A DNA stretch of 64,000 bases. Source: Anagrus nilaparvatae (lineage: Eukaryota; Arthropoda; Insecta; Hymenoptera; Mymaridae). The notes beneath the pieces are model-generated. The model saw only the letters and a program-made list of their open reading frames with translations, made no database searches and was not told where the DNA came from. Positions 11,622-24,893 of the stretch are shown piece after piece (position 1 is the stretch's first letter; every line of letters starts with the position of its first letter). Location: NCBI GenBank assembly GCA_022575985.1, contig JAKSXM010000238.1:10248001-10312000 (forward strand), read 5' to 3'. A program made the translations under genes and the position numbers.

Positions 11622-12562
11622 AAAAAACTTGATCAACAACCTTGATCAGCAACCATGATTATCAATTTTGATCATCAATCTTGATCATCAATCTTGATCA
11701 GCAAACTAGAGCATCAAATTTGATCAACAACCATGATCATCAAACTTGATCAACAACCTTGATCAACAAACTTGATGATCAAACTTGATAAACAAACTTG
11801 ATCAGCAACATTCATCATCAAAATTGATCAACAAACCTGATCAGCAAATTTTATCTGCAAGCTTGATCATCAAACTTGATCATCAAACTTGAGCTACAAG
11901 CTTAATCATCAAACTTGATCATCAAACTTGATCAACAAACTTGATCAACAACCTTGATCATCAAACAAACTTGATAATCAAACTTGATAATCAAACTTGA
12001 TCAACAAACTTGATCAACAAACTTAATCAGCAAATTTTATCTGCAAGCTTGATCATCAAACTTGATCATCAAACTTGAGCTACAAGCTTAATCATCAAAC
12101 TTGATCATCAAACTTGATCATCAAACTTGATCAACAAACTTGATCAACAACCTTGATCATCAAACAAACTTGATAATTAAACTTGATAATCACACTTGAT
12201 CAACAACCTGGATCAACAAACTTGATCAGCAACCTTGAACATCGAACTTGATCAACAAACTTGATCATCAAACTTGATCACCAAACTTGAGCTACAAGCT
12301 TGATCATCAACCTTGATCATCAAACTTGATCAGCAACCTTGATCATCAAACTTGATCAACAAACTTGATCATCAAACTTGATCAACAACCTTGATCAACA
12401 AACTTGATCAGCAAACTTGATCATCGAACTTGATCAACAAACTTGATCAACAAACTTGATCAACAACCTTGATCAACAAACTTGATCACCAAACTTGATC
12501 AGCAACCTTGATCATCAAACTTGATCATCAAACTTCATCAAAAAACTTGATCAACAAGCTTG
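11622..12562 (+). repeat. 13-bp minisatellite, left array (TTGATCAA core)
   Basis: About 70 tandem units of roughly 13 bp, consensus cttgatcaacaaa with variants catcaaa, cagcaac and a longer unit around gagctacaag. Almost every unit carries the palindrome TGATCA, usually TTGATCAA. A stretch near 11,820-11,930 is repeated near 12,010-12,110, showing larger-scale duplication. The period is not a multiple of three, so no repeat peptide is encoded. Confidence 0.95.
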
Positions 12563-13675
12563 AAAACATACTTAAAATTTAATATGCCAACTGCAAATTC
12601 AAAAACTAACGTCTTATTCTGTTAAGACTAAGTCAATAATTTTTGAACAGACCGTGATATTTGAAAGAAATGCTATGAACATTCCTAAAACGAGTAAAAT
12701 TGAATCAACATGACAGTACTTTGATTGTATTCAGTTTCTTGATAAACTTATTTAAATATCTGATGAATTTTCCTGAATAGGTTTTTATTCTGTTATTACT
12801 AGCCGAAAATTATTAGATATTATGCTGCTGATGATCCATACTTAAAATTTAATACGCCAACTGCATAATAAAAAAAACCATGATATTTGAAAGTACTGCT
12901 ATGAACTTTCCTAAAACGAATAAAATTGAATCAACATGACAGTATTTTGACTTTATTCAGTTTCTTGATAAACTAATTAAAATTTCTGATGAATTTCCCT
13001 CAATAGATTTTTATTCTGTTATTAATAGCCGAAAATTATTAGATAATATGCTGCAGATGAAACACACTTAAAATTTAATATGCCAACTGCATAATTAAAA
13101 AATAACGTCTGAACCGGTTAAGAATATTCGAGCATACCCTGACATTTGAAAGTACTGCTATGAACTTTCCTAAAACGAATAAAATTGAATCAACATTACA
13201 GTACTTTGACTTTATTCAGTTTCTTGATAAACTTATTAAAATTACTGACGAATTTTCATGAATAGATTTTTATTCTGTTATTACTAGCCGAAAATTATTA
13301 GATATTAGGCTGCTGATGATGCATACTTAAAATTTAATATGCCAACTGAATAGGAAAAAAATAAAGAATTATTCTGTTAAGAGAGAGGCAACATTTTTCG
13401 AAGAGACCATGATATTTGAAAGTACTGCTATAAACTTTACTAAAACAAATAAAATTAAATCAACATGACAGTACTTTGGCTTTATTGAGTTTATTAATAA
13501 ACTGATTAAAATTCCTGATAAATTTCTCTCAATAGATTTTTATTTTGTTAATAATAGCCGAAAATTATTAGATATTATGCTGCTGAAGAAGCATACTTAA
13601 AATTCAATAAGCCAATTGCAAAATAAAAGAATGAAAACATATTCTGTTACCAGTAAGTCAATAATTTTCGAAGAG
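12563..13675 (-). repeat. 270-bp satellite, left arm (inverted relative to right arm)
   Basis: About four diverged units in which cttaaaatttaatatgccaa recurs near 12,570, 12,840, 13,068 and 13,327, with a weaker copy near 13,600. Each is the reverse complement of the units right of 13,680. Spacing varies from about 230 to 270 bp, and these units are more diverged than those in the right arm. Confidence 0.9.
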
Positions 13676-16600
13676 AAAATCTATTGAGGGAAATTCATCA
13701 GAAATTTTAATAATTTTATCAAAAAAACTGAATAAAGTCAATGTACTCTCATGTTGATTCAATTTTGTTCGTTTTAGAAAAGTTCATAGCAGTACTTTCA
13801 AATGTCACAGTCTGTTCGAAAATTATTGACTTAGTCTTAACAGAATTTGTCGTTATTTTTTTATTATTCAGTTGGCTTATTAAATTTTAAGTATGCTTCA
13901 TCAGCAGCATAATAGCTAATAATTTGCGGCTATTTATAACAGAATAAAAATCTATTGATGGAAATTCATCAGAAATTTTAATAATTTTATCAAGAAACTG
14001 AGTAAAGTCAAAGTACTGTCATGTTGATTCAAATTTATTCGTTTTAGGAAAGTTCATAGCAGTACTTTTAAATAACATGGTCTCTTCGAAAACTATTGAC
14101 TTATTCGTAACAAAATATGTCTTTATTTTTTTATTTTGCAATTGGCCTATTAAATGTTAAGCATGCTTTATCAGCAGCATATTTTCTAATAATTTTCGGC
14201 TATTAATACCAGAATAAAAATCTATTAAGGGAAATTCATCAGGAGTTTTAATCAGTTTATCAAGAAACTGAATAAAGCCAAAGTACTGTCATGTTGATTC
14301 AATTTTATTCGTTTTAGGAAAGTTCATAGCAGTACTTTCAAATATCATGGTCTCTTCGAAAATTGTTGCCTTACTCTTAACAGAATAATTCGTTATTTTT
14401 TTATTATGCAGTTGGCATATTAAATTTTAAGTGTGCTTCATCAGCAGCATAATATCTAATAATTTGCGGCTATTGATAACAGAAGAAAAATCTATTGAGG
14501 GAAATTCATCAGAAATTTTAATAATTTTATCTAGAAACTGAATAAAGTCAAAGTACTCTCATGTTGATTCAATTCTGTTCGTTTTAGAAAAGTTCATAGC
14601 AGTACATTCAAATATCATGGTCTCTTCGAAAACTATTGACTTATTCGTAACAAAATATGTCGTTATTTTTTTATTTTGCAATTGGCCTATTAGTAGTTAA
14701 GCATGCTTTATAAGCAGCATATTTTCTAATCATTTTCGGCTATTAATACCAGAATAAAAATCTATTGAGGGAAATTCATCAGGTGTTTTAATCAGCTTAT
14801 CAAGAAACTGAATAAAGCCAAAGTACTGTCATGTTGATTCAATTTTATTCGTTTTAGGAAAGTTCATAGCAGTACTTTCAAATATCATGGTCTCTTCGAA
14901 AGTTGTTGCCTTACTCTTAATAGAATAATTCGTTATTTTTTTATTATGCAGTTGGCATATTAAATTTTAAGTGTGCTTCATCAGCAGCATAATATCTAAT
15001 AATTTTCGGCTATTTAAAACAGAATAAAAATCTATTGAGGGAAATTCATCAGAAATTTTAAAAATTTTATCAAGAAACTGAATAAAGTCAAAGTACTCTC
15101 ATGTTGATTCAATTTTGTTCGTTTTAGGAAAGTTCATAGCAGTACTTTCAAATATCGTGGTCTCTTCGAAAATTGTTGACTTACTCTTAACAGAATAAGT
15201 CGTTATTTTTTTATTATTCAGTTGGCATATTAAATTTTAAGTATGCATCATCAGCAGCGTAATATCTAATAATTTTCGGCTAGCAATAACAGAATAAAAA
15301 TATATTAGGGAAAATTCGTCAGAAATTTTAATAAGTTTATCAAAAAACTGAATAAATTCAAAGTACTGTCATGTTGATTCAATTTTATTCGTTTTAGGAA
15401 AGTTCATAGCAGTACATTCAAATGTCACGGTCTGTTCGAAAATTATTGTCTTAGTCTTAACAGGATAAGTCGTTATTTTTTTATTATTCAGTTGGCATAT
15501 TAAATGTTAAGCATGCTTTATCAGCAGCATATTTTCTAATCATTTTCGGCTATTAATACCAGAATAAAAATCTATTGAGGGAAATTCATCAGGAGTTTTA
15601 ATCAGTTTATCAAGAAACTGAATAAAGCCAAAGTAATGTCATGTTGATTCAATTTTATTCGTTTTAGGAAAGTTCATAGCAGTACTTTCAAATATCATGG
15701 TCTCTTCGAAAATTGTTGCCTTACTCTTAATAGAATAATTCGTTATTTTTTTATTATGCAGTTGGCATATTAAATTTTAAGTGTGCTTCATCAGCAGCAT
15801 AATATCTAATAATTTTCGGCTATTTAAAACAGAATAAAAATCTATTGAGGGAAATTCATCAGAAATTTTAATAATTTTATCAAGAAACTGAATAAAGTCA
15901 AAGTACTCTCATGTTGATTCAATTTTGTTCGTTTTAGGAAAGTTCATAGCAGTACTTTCAAATATCGTGGTCTCTTCGAAAATTGTTGACTTACTCTTAA
16001 CAGAATAAGTCGTTATTTTTTTATTATTCAGTTGGCATATTAAATTTTAAGTATGCATCATCAGCAGCGTAATATCTAATAATTTTCGGCTAGCAATAAC
16101 AGAATAAAAATATATTAGGGAAAATTCGTCAGAAATTTTAATAAGTTTATCAAGAAACTGAATAAATTCAAAGTACTGTCATGTTGATTCAATTTTATTC
16201 GTTTTAGGAAAGTTCATAGCAGTACATTCAAATGTCACGGTCTGTTCGAAAATTATTGTCTTAGTCTTAACAGGATAAGTCGTTATTTTTTTATTATTCA
16301 GTTGGCATATTAAATGTTAAGCATGCTTTATCAGCAGCATATTTTCTAATCATTTTCGGCTATTAATACCAGAATAAAAATCTATTGAGGGAAATTCATC
16401 AGGAGTTTTAATCAGTTTATCAAGAAACTGAATAAAGCCAAAGTACTGTCATGTTGATTCAATTTTATTCGTTTTAGGAAAGTTCATAGCAGTACTTTCA
16501 AATATCATGGTCTCTTCGAAAATTGTTGCCTTACTCTTAACAGAATAATTCGTTATTTTTTTATTATGCAGTTGGCATATTAAATTTTAAGTGTGCTTCA

Positions 16601-19600
16601 TCAGCAGCATAATATCTAATAATTTTCGGCTATTTAAAACAGAATAAAAATCTATTGAGGGAAATTCATCAGAAATCTTAATAATTTTATCAACAAACTG
16701 AATAAAGTCAAAGTACTCTCATGTTGATTCAACTTTGTTCGTTTTAGAAAAGTTTATAGCAGTACATTCAAATATCATGGTCTCTTCGAAAATTGTTGAC
16801 TTACTCTTAACAGGATAAGTCGTTATATTTTATTATTCAGTTGGCATATTAAATTTTAAGTATGCATCATCAGCAGCATAATATCTAATAATTTTCGGCT
16901 ATTAATACCAGAATAAAAATCTATTGTGAGAAATTCATCAGGAATTTTAATCAGTTTATCAAGAAACTGAATAAAGACAAAGTACTGTCATGTTGATTCA
17001 TTTTAATTCGTTTTCAGAAAGTTCATAGCAGTACTTTCAAATATCATGGTCTCTTCGAAAATTGTTACCTTACTCTTAATAGAATAATTCGTTATTTTTT
17101 TATTATGCAGTTGGCATATTAAATTTTAAGTGTGCTTCATCAGCAGCATAATATCTAATAATTTTCGGCTATTTAAAACAGAATAAAAATCTATTGAGGG
17201 AAATTCATCAGAAATTTTAAAAATTTTATCAAGAAACTGAATAAAGTCAAAGTACTCTCATGTTGATTCAATTTTGTTCGTTTTAGGGAAGTTCATAGCA
17301 GTACTTTCAAATATCGTGGTCTCTTCGAAAATTGTTGACTTACTCTTAACAGAATAAGTCGTTATTTTTTTATTATTCAGTTGGCATATTAAATTTTAAG
17401 TATGCATCATCAGCAGCGTAATATCTAATAATTTTCGGCTAGCAATAACAGAATAAAAATATATTAGGGAAAATTCGTCAGAAATTTTAATAAGTTTATC
17501 AAGAAACTGAATAAATTCAAAGTACTGTCATGTTGATTCAATTTTATTCGTTTTAGGAAAGTTCATAGCAGTACATTCAAATATCATGGTCTCTTCGAAA
17601 ATTGTTGCCTTACTCTTAACAGAATAATTCGTTATTTTTTTATTATGCAGTTGGCATATTAAATTTTAAGTGTGCTTCATCAGCAGCATAATATCTAATA
17701 ATTTTCGGCTATTTAAAACAGAATAAAAATCTATTGAGGGAAATTCATCAGAAATCTTAATAATTTTATCAACAAACTGAATAAAGTCAAAGTACTCTCA
17801 TGTTGATTCAACTTTGTTCGTTTTAGAAAAGTTTATAGCAGTACATTCAAATATCATGGTCTCTTCGAAAATTGTTGACTTACTCTTAACAGGATAAGTC
17901 GTTATTTTTTTATTATTCAGTTGGCATATTAAATTTTAAGTATGCATCATCAGCAGCATAATATCTAATAATTTTCGGCTATTAATACCAGAATAAAAAT
18001 CTATTGTGAGAAATTCATCAGGAATTTTAATCAGTTTATCAAGAAACTGAATAAAGACAAAGTACTGTCATGTTGATTCATTTTAATTCGTTTTCAGAAA
18101 GTTCATAGCAGTACTTTCAAATATCATGGTCTCTTCAAAAATTGTTACCTTACTCTTAATAGAATAATTCGTTATTTTTTTATTATGCAGTTGGCATATT
18201 AAATTTTAAGTGTGCTTCATCAGCAGCATAATATCTAATAATTTTCGGCTATTTAAAACAGAATAAAAATCTATTGAGGGAAATTCATCAGAAATTTTAA
18301 AAATTTTATCAAGAAACTGAATAAAGTCAAAGTACTCTCATGTTGATTCAATTTTGTTCGTTTTAGGGAAGTTCATAGCAGTACTTTCAAATATCGTGGT
18401 CTCTTCGAAAATTGTTGACTTACTCTTAACAGAATAAGTCGTTATTTTTTTATTATTCAGTTGGCATATTAAATTTTAAGTATGCATCATCAGCAGCGTA
18501 ATATCTAATAATTTTCGGCTAGCAATAACAGAATAAAAATATATTAGGGAAAATTCGTCAGAAATTTTAATAAGTTTATCAAGAAACTGAATAAATTCAA
18601 AGTACTGTCATGTTGATTCAATTTTATTCGTTTTAGGAAAGTTCATAGCAGTACATTCAAATGTCACGGTCTGTTCGAAAATTATTGTCTTAGTCTTAAC
18701 AGGATAAGTCGTTATTTTTTTATTATTCAGTTGGCATATTAAATGTTAAGCATGCTTTATCAGCAGCATATTTTCTAATCATTTTCGGCTATTAATACCA
18801 GAATAAAAATCTATTGAGGGAAATTCATCAGGAGTTTTAATCAGTTTATCAAGAAACTGAATAAAGCCAAAGTACTGTCATGTTGATTCAATTTTATTCG
18901 TTTTAGGAAAGTTCATAGCAGTACTTTCAAATATCATGGTCTCTTCGAAAATTGTTGCCTTACTCTTAACAGAATAATTCGTTATTTTTTTATTATGCAG
19001 TTGGCATATTAAATTTTAAGTGTGCTTCATCAGCAGCATAATATCTAATAATTTTCGGCTATTTAAAACAGAATAAAAATCTATTGAGGGAAATTCATCA
19101 GAAATCTTAATAATTTTATCAACAAACTGAATAAAGTCAAAGTACTCTCATGTTGATTCAACTTTGTTCGTTTTAGAAAAGTTTATAGCAGTACATTCAA
19201 ATATCATGGTCTCTTCGAAAATTGTTGACTTACTCTTAACAGGATAAGTCGTTATTTTTTTATTATTCAGTTGGCATATTAAATTTTAAGTATGCATCAT
19301 CAGCAGCATAATATCTAATAATTTTCGGCTATTAATACCAGAATAAAAATCTATTGTGAGAAATTCATCAGGAATTTTAATCAGTTTATCAAGAAACTGA
19401 ATAAAGACAAAGTACTGTCATGTTGATTCATTTTAATTCGTTTTCAGAAAGTTCATAGCAGTACTTTCAAATATCATGGTCTCTTCGAAAATTGTTACCT
19501 TACTCTTAATAGAATAATTCGTTATTTTTTTATTATGCAGTTGGCATATTAAATTTTAAGTGTGCTTCATCAGCAGCATAATATCTAATAATTTTCGGCT

Positions 19601-21984
19601 ATTTAAAACAGAATAAAAATCTATTGAGGGAAATTCATCAGAAATTTTAAAAATTTTATCAAGAAACTGAATAAAGTCAAAGTACTCTCATGTTGATTCA
19701 ATTTTGTTCGTTTTAGGGAAGTTCATAGCAGTACTTTCAAATATCGTGGTCTCTTCGAAAATTGTTGACTTACTCTTAACAGAATAAGTCGTTATTTTTT
19801 TATTATTCAGTTGGCATATTAAATTTTAAGTATGCATCATCAGCAGCGTAATATCTAATAATTTTCGGCTAGCAATAACAGAATAAAAATATATTAGGGA
19901 AAATTCGTCAGAAATTTTAATAAGTTTATCAAGAAACTGAATAAATTCAAAGTACTGTCATGTTGATTCAATTTTATTCGTTTTAGGAAAGTTCATAGCA
20001 GTACATTCAAATGTCACGGTCTGTTCGAAAATTATTGTCTTAGTCTTAACAGGATAAGTCGTTATTTTTTTATTATTCAGTTGGCATATTAAATGTTAAG
20101 CATGCTTTATCAGCAGCATATTTTCTAATCATTTTCGGCTATTAATACCAGAATAAAAATCTATTGAGGGAAATTCATCAGGAGTTTTAATCAGTTTATC
20201 AAGAAACTGAATAAAGCCAAAGTACTGTCATGTTGATTCAATTTTATTCGTTTTAGGAAAGTTCATAGCAGTACTTTCAAATATCATGGTCTCTTCGAAA
20301 ATTGTTGCCTTACTCTTAACAGAATAATTCGTTATTTTTTTATTATGCAGTTGGCATATTAAATTTTAAGTGTGCTTCATCAGCAGCATAATATCTAATA
20401 ATTTTCGGCTATTTAAAACAGAATAAAAATCTATTGAGGGAAATTCATCAGAAATCTTAATAATTTTATCAACAAACTGAATAAAGTCAAAGTACTCTCA
20501 TGTTGATTCAACTTTGTTCGTTTTAGAAAAGTTTATAGCAGTACATTCAAATATCGTGGTCTCTTCGAAAATTGTTGACTTACTCTTAACAGAATAAGTC
20601 GTTATTTTTTTATTATTCAGTTGGCATATTAAATTTTAAGTATGCATCATCAGCAGCGTAATATCTAATAATTTTCGGCTAGCAATAACAGAATAAAAAT
20701 ATATTAGGGAAAATTCGTCAGAAATTTTAATAAGTTTATCAAGAAACTGAATAAATTCAAAGTACTGTCATGTTGATTCAATTTTATTCGTTTTAGGAAA
20801 GTTCATAGCAGTACATTCAAATGTCACGGTCTGTTTGAAAATTATTAACTTAGTTTTAACAGGATAAGTCGTTATTTTTTTATTATTCAGTTCGCATATT
20901 AAATGTTAAGCATGCTTTATCAGCAGCATATTTTCTAATCATTTTCGGCTATTAATACCAGAATAAAAATCTATTGAGGGAAATTCATCAGGAGTTTTAA
21001 TCAGTTTATCAAGAAACTGAATAAAGCCAAAGTACTGTCATGTTGATTCAATTTTATTCGTTTTAGGAAAGTTCATAGCAGTACTTTCAAATATTATGGT
21101 CTCTTCGAAAATTGTTACCTTACTCTTAATAGAATAATTCGTTATTTTTTTATTATGCAGTTGGCATATTAAATTTTAAGTGTGCTTCATCAGCAGCATA
21201 ATATCTAATAATTTTCGGCTATTTAAAACAGAATAAAAATCTATTGAGGGAAATTCATCAGAAATTTTAATAATTTTATCAAGAAACTGAATAAAGTCAA
21301 AGTACTCTCATGTTGATTCAATTTTGTTCGTTTTAGGAAAGTTCATAGCAGTACTTTCAAATATCGTGGTCTCTTCGAAAATTGTTGACTTACTCTTAAC
21401 AGAATAAGTCGTTATTTTTTTATTATTCAGTTGGCATATTAAATTTTAAGTATGCATCATCAGCAGCGTAATATCTAATAATTTTCGGCTAGCAATAACA
21501 GAATAAAAATATATTAGGGAAAATTCGTCAGAAATTTTAATAAGTTTATCAAGAAACTGAATAAATTCAAAGTACTGTCATGTTGATTCAATTTTATTCG
21601 TTTTAGGAAAGTTCATAGCAGTACATTCAAATGTCACGGTCTGTTCGAAAATTATTGTCTTAGTCTTAACAGGATAAGTCGTTATTTTTTTATTATTCAG
21701 ATTGCATATTAAATTTTAAGTATGCATCACCAGCAGCATAATATCTAATAATTTTCGGATAGTAATAACAGAATAAAAATCTATTCAGGAAAATTCGTTA
21801 GAAATTTTAATAAGTTTATCTAGAAACTGAATAAAGTCAAAGTACTCTCATGTTGATTCAATTCTGTTCGTTTTAGAAAAGTTCATAGCAGTACTTTCAA
21901 ATATCATGGTCTCTTCGAAAATGGTTGACTTACTATTAACAGGATAAGTCGTTATTTTTTTATTATGCAGTTGGCATATTTGTT
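13676..21984 (+). repeat. 270-bp satellite, right arm, with higher-order repeats
   Basis: About 31 tandem units; gttggcatat recurs at 14411, 14951, 15221, 15491, 15761, 16031, 16301 and 16571, mostly 270 bp apart. Units fall into types by diagnostic bases, for example gtgtgcttcatc, gtatgcatcatc with gctagcaataac, and gcatgctttatc with attaatacc. The types recur in order, giving a three-unit (810-bp) period around 14.9-16.3 kb and a five-unit (1350-bp) period from about 16.3 to 20.1 kb, with near-identical copies. No long frame is present, so it is non-coding. Confidence 0.95.
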
Positions 21985-22425
21985 TAATGAAATAGCTGTT
22001 ACATATATAAAATAAAAATAAAAATATATTTTAAAGTTCTTTTATTAATGCAATAAAAACTATAATGGTTTTACAATACAAAATTTTGACAATGTTTTTA
22101 TATTGCAAGGTGTCGAAAGACTGAATGACTAAAAAATTCAAAAATACTTTTTACAATACGATATTACGCGTAAAAAAAAATAACACTGAAAAACAAATGT
22201 ATCATCTGAATTATTTGATTATATTATTTTTTATTTTTCTTCAGCGTCCGAAGACATCTGAGACAAAATTTAAGGACCTGACTTATTAACCTAAAGATTA
22301 CTAAAAAAAGCAAATTATTATAAATTTTAATAAAGTAAAAATAACCCTTTTATATATAAAGAAAAATTAATATAATAAGCACCAAATCTTCCGTTCCTAC
22401 GGAACATAATTAAATTTTAAGTATG
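21985..22425. other. Non-repetitive core of the fold-back element
   Basis: The only block of the element that is neither TIR nor tandem repeat. It is AT-rich, with a GC-richer piece near 22,243-22,290. On the plus strand a splice-acceptor-like tttttcttcag precedes a 15-codon frame ending in TAA at about 22,289. On the minus strand an acceptor-like tttgtctcag precedes a very short frame starting ATG. Either could be a remnant exon. I do not recognise a protein. Confidence 0.5.
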
Positions 22426-23394
22426 TTGTCAAGCTTGTTGATCATTTTGTTGATGAAGTTTGATGATCAAGTTTGATGATCAAGGTTGCTGATCAAGTTT
22501 GGTGATCAAGTTTGTTGATCAAGGTTGTTGATCAAGTTTGATGATCAAGGTTGTTGATCAAGTTTGATGTTTCAAGCTTGTTGCTCAAGTTTTATGATCA
22601 AGTTTGATGATCAAGGTTGCTGATCAAGTTTGGTGATCAAGTTTGTCGATCAAGGTTGTTGATCAAGGTTGTTGATCAAGTTTTATGATCAAGTTTGTTG
22701 ATCAAGTTTGATGATCAAGGTTGCTGATCAAGTTTGATGATCAAGTTTGTTGATCAAGTTTGATTATCAAGTCTGATTATCAAATTTGTTTGATGATCAA
22801 GGTTGTTGATCAAGTTTGATGATCAAGTTTGTTGATCAAGTTTGATGATCAAGGTTGCTGATCAAGTTTGATGATCAAGTTTGTTGATCAAGGTTGTTGA
22901 TCAAGTTTGATGATCAAGTTTGTTGATCAAGTTTGATGATCAAGGTTGCTGATCAAGTTTGATGATCAAGTTTGTTGATCAAGTTTGATTATCAAGTCTT
23001 ATTATCAAATTTGTTTGATGATCAAGGTTGTTGATCAAGTTTGATTATCAAGTCTGAATATCAAATTTGTTTGATGATCAAGGTTGTTGATCAAGTTTGA
23101 TGATCAAGCTTTCTGATCAAGTTTAATGATCAAGCTGTTGATCAAGTTTCGTTTTCAAGATTGCTGTTCAAGTATGCTGATCAAGTTTAATGATCAAGCT
23201 TGCATATCAAATTTGCTGATCAGGTTTGTTGATCAAGTTTGATGATGAAGCTTGCTGATCAAGTTTGTTTATCAAGTTTGATGATCAAGATTGTTGATCA
23301 AGTTTGATGATCAAGTTTGATGATCAAGGTTGCTGATCAAGTTTGATGATCAAGTTTGATGATCATGGTTGCTGATCAAGGCTGTTGATCAAGT
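22426..23394 (-). repeat. 13-bp minisatellite, right array
   Basis: The mirror image of 11,622-12,562: units read gttgatcaagtttgatgatc on the plus strand, again with TGATCA in nearly every unit and about 13-bp spacing. Internal blocks of roughly 190 bp containing gattatcaagtct are duplicated. It ends directly at the inner border of the right TIR. Confidence 0.95.
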
Positions 23395-23398
23395 TTTT

Positions 23399-24702
23399 TT
23401 TTGTTAAGCCAGAAAAAATAAAAAATGGCCCAAATCGCACGTAAATTACCTTCGGAGGCGAATCCGAGGATGGTAAACTGCGATTTTTGTCATTCCTTGT
23501 TTATGGCCGAGGATTGTCCAAAAGTTTTCTGTAACTGTGACGGGAAAATCTGTCTTTGCCGGACAATCCGGGAAATGCGTACTTTCGGGTCGCAGTACAG
23601 AAAAAGAAAATTAAAATTTTTTGAAACTGCTTAAGTAACTGCGACTGAGAAGCATCAAATGACAACCGCAAGCGTAGTCGCAACGCAAAAAGCACAACGT
23701 GATTTTAGGTCCTTGTGCCTTGCATTGAGGCTGCGCCTACGGTTGCGACCCCCATTAACTTCGTTTGTAAAACCAGCATAAGGCAATATTCTTCAATTTT
23801 GCAAAAAGAAAAGATCTCAATTTTCATGATACACGCGACTCTTCGCGTGCGAAGTGTAAAGTCTCAATCATAGAATAAACAAATAATTGGAGAAAAAATA
23901 CTCATAAATATTCTGTCCTTGTTTCACTTTCACTTTAAATATTTCATAGTTTTTCTGTTTTTGTCGCTCTTGCAAAGAACTTAACTTTTTCGATAATAAT
24001 ATGAAACACATTGAAAAATTTACATCGGGTGTTTAAATAAATTATATTATTCATTCAAAATATAAATAGTAAAAATTAAAAAATTTTAAATATTTCCTTT
24101 TTCATTTTAACCTGTTTAAAAAAATTTTCAAATGATGCTACTTTTAATTTTTATCTTAAAATAATTTAGAAATAAAGTTTAAATAAAAAATAAACTGCAC
24201 AAATTAATTTGAACAACAAAAAATATTATGACATAACCAACTTTGATGTTATTAGTTTTGTCTGCTTTTATTTTGACTAGTTGCGTAAAATCATCTGTTT
24301 TGCGAACCGGAAACAGCAGAAACTATAGAAAATATTAAAACAATAATTTAACAACGCTGCATAAGTAAATTGAATTTTTTTTTTTTAAATGCATAAAAGA
24401 AATTAAGATTTCTCAACAACCAATAAATTTTTTTCTTTCAACAACCACTGTTTTTTCAAGTAAAATTTTATTATCTTTTTGTTAAAATTATTTACAAACA
24501 ATTTTATCACATTTTCTATTTTTTTTTTACTTTCAACTCCACTTTTCTTTATCCCAAAATTATTTTTTATCCATAAATTTCCATCCAATTTGTTAATTTT
24601 TCACCAATTTATCCATCTCAATTGGTTTTACCAACTTTCTTTCATTTTTAACCAATTTATACCAAAAATAAAAAAACTGTTCCTTCCCAATGAATAACCC
24701 TG
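23399..24702 (-). repeat. Right terminal inverted repeat of the fold-back element
   Basis: Inverted partner of 10,371-11,620. Its inner end (23,405-23,634) holds the better-preserved copy of the hairpin repeat. The 69-codon frame there has seven Cys and looks superficially like a zinc ribbon, but two of those Cys are absent from the left copy. The outer end is ACCCTG followed by TA. Confidence 0.9.
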
Positions 24703-24852
24703 TATACTACTTAAAATTACGTGGTTAAAACCGCATGAGAAAGAGAAAGAGAAATATTCTTATTCTCATTCTTGATGCACGAGTTTAATTTAAGCTTCAA
24801 AATTTCAATGATTAAATTTCATATATACTTCTCTTATTTCAAGCTTAAATTT

Positions 24853-24893
<41 letters not shown>

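Larger units (their letters stand above)
10371..24702. mobile_element. 14.3-kb composite fold-back element carrying satellite arrays
   Basis: The termini are exact inverted copies starting CAGGGTTATTCATTGGG, with TA on both outer sides (10369-10370 and 24703-24704; the left flank is AT repeat, so TATA is also possible). From each end inward: a 1.25-1.3 kb terminal inverted repeat, a ~0.95-kb array of 13-bp repeats in mirrored orientation, and 270-bp satellite arrays in opposite orientation (about 4 units left, 31 right). A single ~440-bp unique block lies between the right-hand satellite and right-hand minisatellite. No transposase is visible, so it would depend on one in trans. Layout recalls foldback elements such as Drosophila FB or Galileo, but the ends do not identify a superfamily to me. 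Confidence 0.85.

Noticed and set aside
11622..12562. CRISPR array
   Set aside because: The 13-bp units are contiguous with no spacers, and the host is an insect.
23425..23634. 69-codon Cys-rich frame in the right TIR, like a small zinc-ribbon protein, with a homologue in the left TIR
   Set aside because: Two of its Cys are missing in the left copy, differences are about two-thirds replacement, the start lies in a hairpin repeat, and a related copy at 40,868 is truncated by a stop after about 32 codons.
10371..24702. Integrated polydnavirus-type segment, as known from some parasitoid wasps
   Set aside because: No virulence or structural gene and no recognisable circularisation motif was seen; the layout is TIRs plus tandem repeats.
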